In this document: in pieces, positions 57,360-64,000 of the stretch | Layout of the letters: each line of letters begins with the position of its first letter | Position numbering within the stretch: position 1 is the first letter of the stretch | Assembly: GCF_007954355.1 (NCBI RefSeq) | Contig: NZ_VOLR01000008.1 | Span: 62,001 to 126,000 of the forward strand | Direction: 5' to 3' | Length of the DNA stretch: 64,000 nucleotides | Origin: Colwellia hornerae | GTDB taxonomy: Bacteria; Pseudomonadota; Gammaproteobacteria; Enterobacterales; Alteromonadaceae | Program-made: the position numbers and the translations under genes | The notes under the pieces: generated by a model | Told to the model about the DNA's origin: nothing | Databases searched by the model: none | What the model saw: the letters and a program-made list of their open reading frames with translations, nothing else

Positions 57360-57908
57360 TTATTGCATTACAAAACCGGTAAATAATACTTGTTCAACCA
57401 CATTATTACCTTCAACTTCTTTCATAATTTTATGAACTTCGACTAAAGATTTCTGTTTTAATGACGTTTTTCCGGCACTGGTTGCTAAATCATCAGCATT
57501 TGATTGAGAAAATGTCGCCAATAAAGTACTTTCAATTAATGGTACATGCTTTTTCGCTGCTTCTTCATTATCAGAACCACGTACTAATAACTGCACTCTG
57601 ATTTCAACAAATCTGTCGCGGGCAGCACCAGGAACATTAAAACGAAAAGGTCTTGGCATAGGAACATAAAGTGCTGAACCTGTGCTTGCCGTAGTACTTT
57701 CAGCGGCTTCACCGTCAACTGCTGTATCGCCATCAAGCTCTGCATCAAGTTGTTCTTGAGAAACCTCATCTCCACCCAGAAAAAAATAGGCTGCTCCACC
57801 ACCAATAGCCAATATCACAACCGCAGCAATGATAATAATCATCTTTTTGCTTTTGCCTTTATTGTCTAATTCTAACTCTTTCCCTTCGCCTTTATCATCA
57901 GCCATCAT
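57360..57908 (-). CDS. fliL: flagellar basal body-associated protein FliL
   Basis: 182 aa (ATG at 57908 or 57905). Short charged cytoplasmic N-terminus, one membrane helix (MIIIIAAVVILAIGGGAAYFFLGG), an acidic Ala/Glu linker and a periplasmic FliL domain (about 85-182, ending VEQVLFTGFVMQ). FliL rings surround and stabilise stators. Sits between fliK and fliM as in other polar-flagellum operons. Confidence 0.93.
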   Translation of the reverse strand: MMADDKGEGKELELDNKGKSKKMIIIIAAVVILAIGGGAAYFFLGGDEVSQEQLDAELDGDTAVDGEAAESTTASTGSALYVPMPRPFRFNVPGAARDRFVEIRVQLLVRGSDNEEAAKKHVPLIESTLLATFSQSNADDLATSAGKTSLKQKSLVEVHKIMKEVEGNNVVEQVLFTGFVMQ

Positions 57909-57994
57909 CGAGCCTTTATTATCTATTTAAATGTTAAAATTACTTTCAGTCAACTATATCGTTGAATGGTCAGCGAGCCAATGAGTTTTGTCAT

Positions 57995-60115
57995 TTATGC
58001 GTAGTAATCTATGCCAGTTGACGAACCTTTAACCAAATTATGTGTTTGCGTATCACTTAATTTTGAAAATTCATTGTCATTACCGTCACCCTCACCGCCT
58101 TGACGACCTTCACCAAGTTCTTCTTCATTATTTTGTTTACTTTGCTGTTCGACATTGGCATCACCAACATCAACGCCACTTTCAGCAAGCATCTCTTTTA
58201 ATCGACCTAAATTTTGATCGAGCGCTTCTTTAGCCTGCTGATTTTGAACCGTAAAATTAACAACCGCTTGCTCATTTTGCAGATTTATTTTTACGTTAAC
58301 ATTACCTAGTTCTTGAGGGTCGAGACGAATTTCAACTTGCTGAAGCTTTTGATTCATCATCACCATGACTTTATCTTTCAACGCGCCAGTAAAATCTTTC
58401 CGGTATACCGATAAAGCTTCATTTTGTAAGGCTGTCACTTGCTTGGCGTTCGTTGCCGATTGAGCAGTAGATTGCAGGTGATCACCGCTTAACTTAGTCA
58501 TCATCTCTTCCGCAGAGGCAGTCGATTTGGTCACTTCATTATTGACTCGAAGCATATCTCTATTAAGAGTATTCTCGATACTTGTGCTTACTTGTTTCTT
58601 ATCAAACATTTCGTTAAGAGGTTTTTCTTTAACTTGCGGGTCATTGTTAGCCAATTTATCAACCTGAGATAAACTTTGTCCCTGCTTTTGGCTTTGTTGC
58701 TCTGCCGATTGATCTTTAGATTGCTCTTTAAATGGTTCACCGGCATTTGAATTTTGTGCTTCAAGGGTTTTCTGGTTTATCTGATTAACCACGCGACTAT
58801 TATTAGGGTTATTTTCTAGGGCTTGTTTTTCACCCAAGACACCCACTCTTGAAAAAGCGACGTTATCGGTATTTACCTTGTCAGCATCAGTAGCCGTGGC
58901 AATTTCACTAGCCAAACTTTCGGTATTAAGTGTTGCAGGTATTACTGCCCCAGTTATATCTTTATCAACCGAGGCTTTACTATTGCTGAGACTTTGAGTA
59001 CTTTTTTCAGGGGTTATAGCTTGGTCCTGATTGCCGATAAGCGCCGTTTTAATTTGTGCGAGTTCAGTTTCAGTGGGCGCCTTGTCCATATCCGCTAATA
59101 ACGCTTCAAGATCACCCGCTGGCATTGCCTGCTTAAGGGCATTATTGATTTTATCGACACTAAGCGCTGCTTTTACCAAAGTTTCGCTTTGACTGGAGAC
59201 TGTTTGAGTTAATAGCGGGCTATTGTTATTGGCAGTTTTTAACGAGGGATCTTGTCCTTCACTGCTTGGTTTCTTCTCCAATAATGCAGATAAGGCTAAT
59301 TCACCTGCCCCCTGCACAACTTTATCAGCCGCTACCTTGGGTTCGCCAGCTAGCTCAACTTTTTTCAATAACGTTTCATTGTTGGCGACCAGTGGAACTT
59401 TTAATGACTTAGCTAACGCGGGCTCAGCGCTAACTCTTGCTGAATTATCGTCAGTTGTCGTTATTTGCTCTTTGGTATTGCCACCAAGCACTTGCTTTAG
59501 CATGGCTTCTAATTGTGTTTTTTCTTGTTGGCTATTGCCTGCCGCAACTATTGACGATTTGTCATTAAGTTGTGAGGGTATCGCGCGGTCACTTTTTACA
59601 TCATCATTTAATATCTGCTGAGAAGCAGATAACAACGACATAAATTGCTCGGTGCTTTTATCTATAGGCTCAGCAGGTGCCGTGTCGTTATCAAGATTAA
59701 TGAAGCCGGTAATTTTCTGTTCAAGCATTTCTTGTAGGTTTTTTTCTACCCGAGCATTTTTTTCACTCGTCGCTTTATCATCACTAAGCAAGGTGTCTGA
59801 AGCGTCACTTTGGTGAGTTTCTGTATTAGCGTCGTTATCAGAAACTGTACCGAGTTCCTTTTCTTTTGATTGAACGTCCGTTGTTGAAGATTTGTCTTGA
59901 GGTGCTTTGTGTTCAGCATTAATCTCGCTAGCAAGTTTCGTGTTATTGCCACTTGTCTGTTGCTTTTTGCCGCTTTGTTGACTTTGATAATGCTGGTCAA
60001 CCATTTGCGCAAAATCTTTATTTGAATTTTTTGATGAGCTTATAGCTCCTGACTGAACAGGGCTAAAGTCCTTACTTGGCGAGATATCTATGGCTAATGG
60101 AGTAACTTGCGGCAT
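57995..60115 (-). CDS. fliK: flagellar hook-length control protein FliK
   Basis: 706 aa from the ATG at 60115 (MPQVTPLAIDIS). AAAAGG lies 6 bp before it; an ATG at 60130 has no such site. Mostly low-complexity, Ser/Gln/Asn/Lys-rich ruler region (about 1-550), then the conserved C-terminal Flg_hook domain (about 565-660: KVMVMMNQKLQQVEIRLDPQELGNVNVKINLQ). Exported ruler that makes FlhB switch specificity when the hook is finished. At about 700 aa it is longer than E. coli FliK (375), as is common in Vibrio/Shewanella relatives. First gene after a sigma-54-type promoter. Confidence 0.93.
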   Translation of the reverse strand: MPQVTPLAIDISPSKDFSPVQSGAISSSKNSNKDFAQMVDQHYQSQQSGKKQQTSGNNTKLASEINAEHKAPQDKSSTTDVQSKEKELGTVSDNDANTETHQSDASDTLLSDDKATSEKNARVEKNLQEMLEQKITGFINLDNDTAPAEPIDKSTEQFMSLLSASQQILNDDVKSDRAIPSQLNDKSSIVAAGNSQQEKTQLEAMLKQVLGGNTKEQITTTDDNSARVSAEPALAKSLKVPLVANNETLLKKVELAGEPKVAADKVVQGAGELALSALLEKKPSSEGQDPSLKTANNNSPLLTQTVSSQSETLVKAALSVDKINNALKQAMPAGDLEALLADMDKAPTETELAQIKTALIGNQDQAITPEKSTQSLSNSKASVDKDITGAVIPATLNTESLASEIATATDADKVNTDNVAFSRVGVLGEKQALENNPNNSRVVNQINQKTLEAQNSNAGEPFKEQSKDQSAEQQSQKQGQSLSQVDKLANNDPQVKEKPLNEMFDKKQVSTSIENTLNRDMLRVNNEVTKSTASAEEMMTKLSGDHLQSTAQSATNAKQVTALQNEALSVYRKDFTGALKDKVMVMMNQKLQQVEIRLDPQELGNVNVKINLQNEQAVVNFTVQNQQAKEALDQNLGRLKEMLAESGVDVGDANVEQQSKQNNEEELGEGRQGGEGDGNDNEFSKLSDTQTHNLVKGSSTGIDYYA

Positions 60116-60206
60116 AGTAAACCTTTTCATTTCAACGGTAAATTTGAGCTATCTTTACAATGATGACAACGTCATTTATAGCTTATATTTTTTCTATCAG
60201 TTAAAT

Positions 60207-60224
60207 AAGCAAGTATTGTTCCAA
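60207..60224 (-). promoter_or_regulatory. candidate sigma-54 promoter of the fliK operon
   Basis: On the minus strand TTGGAACAATACTTGCTT matches TGG-x-AC-N5-TTGCT with exactly 10 bp between GG and GC. It lies in the 134-bp gap between fliJ and fliK, with the implied start about 80 bp before the fliK ATG. Vibrio fliK operons are RpoN-dependent, in agreement. Confidence 0.75.
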
Positions 60225-60249
60225 TTAAAAAATTACAATTTAACCCGCT

Positions 60250-60696
60250 TTAACCAAGCATTTTTCGACGGACAAATTGTTGCGTGGCAATTTCATCGAA
60301 CATTTTTTGTTCTTGCTTGTTAGCGATAATAGTCAGCGCTTGTGTTTTTTTATCGAGTAGTAATTCTACCGCTTGAATTTTCTGTCGCTGAGCAAGCCAC
60401 AGTTGTTTGCTCTTTTCCACCATCGCCTTACTTTGCATAATCGCAATATCAACTTGCCCGGCAGCATTGTCGAGCTTGGCAATAAAAGCATGAAAATGAC
60501 TAAACGTTGCGCTGTCAATACCGACCATAGAGCGAGCATTCAAACGTTTCATATATTCAAGACGATAATCACTGACACTTTTTAAACGTTCAATATTTTG
60601 TTGATATTCAAACTCAGCAGTTTGCAGTGCTTGCGCTGCTTTTTTCTCTTTGTCTTGTTCATAACGATGTAAGGTGTTTAGTTGCTTTAATGGCAT
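60250..60696 (-). CDS. fliJ: flagellar export chaperone FliJ
   Basis: 148 aa (E. coli 147). Two long antiparallel coiled-coil helices rich in Gln, Lys, Ala and Leu (LHRYEQDKEKKAAQALQTAEFEYQ; YLEYMKRLNAR-type segment; LWLAQRQKIQAVELLLDKK). Couples the FliI ATPase ring to FlhA. Strong AGGGGGA before the ATG at 60696. Conservation is structural more than sequential, so position after fliI is the main support. Confidence 0.92.
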   Translation of the reverse strand: MPLKQLNTLHRYEQDKEKKAAQALQTAEFEYQQNIERLKSVSDYRLEYMKRLNARSMVGIDSATFSHFHAFIAKLDNAAGQVDIAIMQSKAMVEKSKQLWLAQRQKIQAVELLLDKKTQALTIIANKQEQKMFDEIATQQFVRRKMLG

Positions 60697-60762
60697 AAGT
60701 TCCCCCTGGACAAGGCTAAACAGTCGATGAATTTTTCGAAAATATCATTAATGTTATTATGT

Positions 60763-62133
60763 TTAGACATTTTGCTGACCTTGTTTTGCTTGCGCGTGTG
60801 CTTGCGCTGCAGAAAGTATTTCTTGGAGTTGCGTTAAGCTTTGATCATAAGGAATAATTTCCAGCATTTTTTGTTGTAGGAAAAACTTGATCACCGGCAT
60901 TAAATCAATGGACTGATCAATGCGAGGGTCATTACCACGGCTATAAGCGCCAATAGCAATCAAATCTTTATTTTGCTGGTAGAGTGAATAGACTTGTTTT
61001 AATTGCCGAGCAAGTTGTTGATGTTCATCACTGGTTACCATCGGCATAACGCGACTGATAGAGCCTTCAATATCAACTGCTGGGTAATGCCCAGAATCGG
61101 CTAAGGCACGAGATAAAACAATATGACCATCTAAAATAGCTCGCGCTGCGTCAGCAATCGGATCTTGTAAATCATCACCTTCGGTTAATACCGTGAAAAA
61201 TGCGGTAATCGATCCCTGTTCATCGCCACCATTACCGGCTCGTTCAACAAGTTGTGGTAGCTTTGAAAAGACTGAAGGCGGATAACCTTTGGTTGCCGGT
61301 GGTTCACCGACAGCCAGTGCTATTTCTCGTTGCGCTTGGGCATAACGCGTTAGTGAGTCAACCAGTAGCAAGACATTCATACCTTGATCACGAAAATACT
61401 CCGCAATTTGTACGGCAGTTTCACAGCCTTTTAAACGCATTAATGGCGAATTATCGGCAGGCGCCGCAACAACAACTGAACGTGCTCGCCCTTCTTCGCC
61501 TAAAATTTCTTCAATAAATTCTTTAACTTCTCGACCACGTTCGCCAATAAGTCCCACCACGATGACATCGGCCGTTGTGCCACGTGTCATCATACCTAAC
61601 AAGACACTTTTACCGACACCTGAGCCGGCAAATAAGCCCATACGCTGGCCAATACCAACCGTTAAAAAACTATTAATAGCGCGCACACCTACATCAAGGG
61701 GTTCAGTGATACCACGCCTTGATAACGGGTTAATCGGCTTATTATTTATTTGATAGTTGCCTGAGTTCTTGATTGGCCCTTTGCCGTCGAGTGGTTTACC
61801 AACACCGTCAACAACTCGGCCGAGTAAATCCATTGAAAAGGGTAAGCGGGCTTTAGTGGTTAGTGGCACAACGCGTGCACCGGGTAAAACACCTTGTAAG
61901 CTTTGCTCTGGCATTAGAAAGGTTATCTCTTTAGAAAAACCAACAATTTCAGCGATTAAATCGCCTTGCGCAGTTTCAACTAAACATTGACTACCAACCG
62001 CGGCTTTTACGCCAACAGCTTCAAGCGTTAACCCAACGACTCGAACTAAACGCCCAGCAACAGAAACTTTATGCGGGTGCACAAACTCTTGGCAGTTTTT
62101 TAGTCTTTCATTAAGGCGAGAAGTATCAACCAT
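60763..62133 (-). CDS. fliI: flagellum-specific ATPase FliI
   Basis: 456 aa (E. coli 457). F1-beta-like ATPase of flagellar type III export: Walker A in [31 protein letters not shown], Walker B in [37 protein letters not shown] (key residues LLLVD) and the C-terminal domain with [12 protein letters not shown]. Works with FliH and FliJ at the base of the export gate. Follows fliH by 30 bp. Confidence 0.97.
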   Translation of the reverse strand: MVDTSRLNERLKNCQEFVHPHKVSVAGRLVRVVGLTLEAVGVKAAVGSQCLVETAQGDLIAEIVGFSKEITFLMPEQSLQGVLPGARVVPLTTKARLPFSMDLLGRVVDGVGKPLDGKGPIKNSGNYQINNKPINPLSRRGITEPLDVGVRAINSFLTVGIGQRMGLFAGSGVGKSVLLGMMTRGTTADVIVVGLIGERGREVKEFIEEILGEEGRARSVVVAAPADNSPLMRLKGCETAVQIAEYFRDQGMNVLLLVDSLTRYAQAQREIALAVGEPPATKGYPPSVFSKLPQLVERAGNGGDEQGSITAFFTVLTEGDDLQDPIADAARAILDGHIVLSRALADSGHYPAVDIEGSISRVMPMVTSDEHQQLARQLKQVYSLYQQNKDLIAIGAYSRGNDPRIDQSIDLMPVIKFFLQQKMLEIIPYDQSLTQLQEILSAAQAHAQAKQGQQNV

Positions 62134-62163
62134 AGCGGTATTTTGACTCTTTTATACAAGAAA

Positions 62164-62958
62164 TTACTGATGTAGAGCATCTTGCAAAAACGAGTCCAAT
62201 ACTTCTTTTATTCGAGATTTAACACTTAAGTCGACATTAGAGGTGCTATTTTCAATTTGACAGCTACCCGGAACTAATTGCGGAGCAGCCAGTAAACGCC
62301 AACCTTGTTCTTGCACATGCTTAGCGCCAAATTGCTTTTCAACGCGTTTGATGTCGTTGGGGTGTAATAAAATTTGTGTTTGCGCTTCTTGGCTAGGTAA
62401 AGCTTTTATACCCGCAGAAATCGCCGCAATAATAATATCAGGGTTAGTTTTAGCTTCTTCTAAGGTAATAGCTTCGGTGAGTTGTACAACGAGATGAAGT
62501 AACTGTTGTTCGACATTTTTTTCGACGTCGAGTAATGGCTGATGAAGCTGTTTAGTAAGCGACGCCCATGCAGCAGATTGTTCATCGATACTTTCTTTTG
62601 CTGCTGCTAAGCCGGTTTCAAGACCTTCTTGATGCCCAAGTACCACACCCTCTTCATGACCAGAGACTTTGCCTTCTTCATAACCTTTAGCAAAACCTTC
62701 TTCTTTGCCTTGATTAAGGCCTTCGTCAAATGCGGCTTGACGAATGTTTTCAATATCTTCCGCGGTTAATGGCGCGATCTCTTCTTCGACAAAATCTTCC
62801 GGGGGCTCAAAACGCCAAGCGGCTTTCTTACCCATGGCATTGGTTGTTTCATCTTTAATTTTATTTTCAGATTCAACGGTCGGTAATGACCAAACATCGG
62901 TTTCTTGTTCGGTATTATGTTTAATAACTTCAGCATTGGTTTTATTTAATATTTTCAT
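62164..62958 (-). CDS. fliH: flagellar export ATPase regulator FliH
   Basis: 264 aa. Acidic N-terminus with a conserved FliN/FlhA-contacting tryptophan region (AAWRFEPP), then a run of GxxxG units (about residues 79-115: GLNQGKEEGFAKG, YEEGKVSGHEEG, VVLGHQEGLETG) that form the glycine-zipper helix typical of FliH, and a C-terminal V-ATPase subunit E-like domain (about 130-260). Inhibits and delivers FliI to the export gate. The GxxxG stretch is longer than in E. coli FliH. Confidence 0.94.
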   Translation of the reverse strand: MKILNKTNAEVIKHNTEQETDVWSLPTVESENKIKDETTNAMGKKAAWRFEPPEDFVEEEIAPLTAEDIENIRQAAFDEGLNQGKEEGFAKGYEEGKVSGHEEGVVLGHQEGLETGLAAAKESIDEQSAAWASLTKQLHQPLLDVEKNVEQQLLHLVVQLTEAITLEEAKTNPDIIIAAISAGIKALPSQEAQTQILLHPNDIKRVEKQFGAKHVQEQGWRLLAAPQLVPGSCQIENSTSNVDLSVKSRIKEVLDSFLQDALHQ

Positions 62959-63004
62959 AATATTTTATAACAGTATCGTTTTGACTGACCTAAAAAGATG
63001 AGGT

Positions 63005-64000
63005 TTATAAGAACTCATCACCACCGCCAGCACCACCAAGCATAATTTCTCCGGCGTCAGATAAACGTCGAGCAACCGATAATATTTCTTTTTGTGCTGC
63101 TTCAACTTCACTAATGCGTACCGGCCCCATAGCTTCAAGGTCATCCGCCAACATTTCAGCGGCACGTTTGGACATATTAGCCATAATTTTTTCTTTCAGC
63201 ACATCATCTGCGCCTTTAATTGCTTTCATCAGCGCATCTTGTTGTACTTCACGTAATATCGCTTGAATACCACGGTCGTCTACATCGGCAAGGTTTTCAA
63301 AGACAAACATCAAGTCTTGAATTTGTTGACTCATTTCTTCGTCATGTTCACGAATTGAATCCATCAGCATACCTTCAACGTTAGTATCCAAATAGTTCAT
63401 AATGTCGGCTGCTGCTTTTAAACCGCCCATTTTAGCGGCTTGTGCGCCTGCTTGACCAGCAAACTGTTTTTCCATAATTTCATTAAGCTCTTGCAATGCT
63501 GCCGGTTGAACTTCTTCAAGGTTGGCAATACGCATCATTAAATCTAAACGCACTTTTTCGGCAAACTGACTCATAATTTCAGCCGATTGATCTGGGTCTA
63601 AATAGGAAAGTACAATCGTTTGAATTTGAGGATGCTCATTACGAATAATGTTGGCTACTTGTTTCGAGTCCATCCATTTCAATGAATCTAAACCTTTTGC
63701 GCCGCCGCCCATGACAATTTGGTCAATTAAATTGCCGGCTTTATCTTCACCTAAGGCTGCAGTTAATGCCTTACGAACGAATTCTTCACTTTGGAAGCCA
63801 ATGGTACTGAAATTTTGTATTTCATGGATAAAAAGCTTATGAACAGCGGTAATTTTTTCTTGGGTGAAATCTTCCATCGCAGCCATAACCATGCCCACTT
63901 GTTGAACTTGCTTAGGCTCTAAGTGTTTTAAAATTTGCGCGGCATCTTCTTCAGATAAACTTAGCAATAATATCGCAGCTTTTTCTGCACCATCAAGTTT
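63005..64000 (-). CDS. fliG: flagellar motor switch protein FliG, cut by the right edge
   Basis: The frame stays open to the window end, giving 331 residues and lacking only the extreme N-terminus (family length about 331-350). The visible sequence starts KLDGAEKAAILLLSLSEEDAAQILKHLEPKQ, the FliG N-terminal domain that anchors to FliF. The middle domain has the EHPQ element (NEHPQIQTIVLSYL) for FliM. The C-terminal domain carries the torque helix with charged residues (VLKEKIMANMSKRAAEMLADDLEAMGPVRISEVEAAQ). Rotor component that meets the MotC-type stator loop. 46 bp before fliH. Confidence 0.96.
   Translation of the reverse strand, partial: KLDGAEKAAILLLSLSEEDAAQILKHLEPKQVQQVGMVMAAMEDFTQEKITAVHKLFIHEIQNFSTIGFQSEEFVRKALTAALGEDKAGNLIDQIVMGGGAKGLDSLKWMDSKQVANIIRNEHPQIQTIVLSYLDPDQSAEIMSQFAEKVRLDLMMRIANLEEVQPAALQELNEIMEKQFAGQAGAQAAKMGGLKAAADIMNYLDTNVEGMLMDSIREHDEEMSQQIQDLMFVFENLADVDDRGIQAILREVQQDALMKAIKGADDVLKEKIMANMSKRAAEMLADDLEAMGPVRISEVEAAQKEILSVARRLSDAGEIMLGGAGGGDEFL

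Overview
The window is an AT-rich (by eye) chromosomal segment of a marine gammaproteobacterium of the Alteromonadales, most like Colwellia/Thalassotalea. This rests on gene content and order: a polar-flagellum cluster in the Vibrio/Pseudomonas/Shewanella order, ribH-nusB-thiL-pgpA, leuABCD behind a leader peptide, and ygiF divergent from ygiM. The species call is inference. I saw no rRNA, tRNA, prophage, transposase gene or CRISPR array.

Left part (1-17000). Two GIY-YIG-type ORFs lie at the edge, the first cut by the window and the second degenerate. They are followed by a large SLBB polysaccharide-export protein, a POT peptide transporter, and then fau, rpiA and serA. Between the convergent ends of serA and an L,D-transpeptidase gene lies a 1.1 kb non-coding array: six exact-length 77-bp two-hairpin palindromic elements followed by eight 21-bp tandem units. 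Beyond it, ygiF (CYTH/CHAD triphosphatase) diverges from a ygiM-like SH3 anchor gene. Next comes a surface-polymer cassette: a Wzi-family outer-membrane protein, a CDP-glycerol glycerophosphotransferase, a TagD-type glycerol-3-phosphate cytidylyltransferase and a second glycerophosphotransferase. This is teichoic-acid-type chemistry in a Gram-negative genome.

Middle part (17000-37500). leuABCD has a textbook attenuator: a leader peptide with a CTC-CTC-CTC-ACA-TTA cluster and mutually exclusive terminator and antiterminator hairpins. Then come an HD-GYP c-di-GMP phosphodiesterase, a fused GspA-GspB-like ATPase, cca, a TonB-dependent receptor, fumarylacetoacetase, a dnrP/norD-like pair without nitric oxide reductase genes, the pgpA-thiL-nusB-ribH group, a small membrane protein and mlaA.

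Right part (37500-64000). All genes are on the minus strand and form one continuous flagellar-chemotaxis block. In transcription order it reads fliG (cut by the right edge), fliH, fliI, fliJ, fliK, fliL, fliM, fliN, fliO, fliP, fliQ, fliR, flhB, flhA, flhF, flhG, fliA, cheY, cheZ, cheA, cheB, motC, motD, parC, parP, cheW and a DUF2802 gene. Candidate sigma-54 promoters with the exact GG-N10-GC spacing precede fliK and flhA, which fits the class hierarchy of polar flagella. FlhF/FlhG set flagellar site and number, ParC/ParP place the chemotaxis array at the pole, and CheA/Y/Z/B/W with the motor switch FliG/M/N drive steering. CheA has no recognisable P2 domain; its linker instead carries three copies of an acidic LLDELHG motif that may be CheY docking sites. 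Many genes here use GTG or TTG starts or overlapping stop/start codons.
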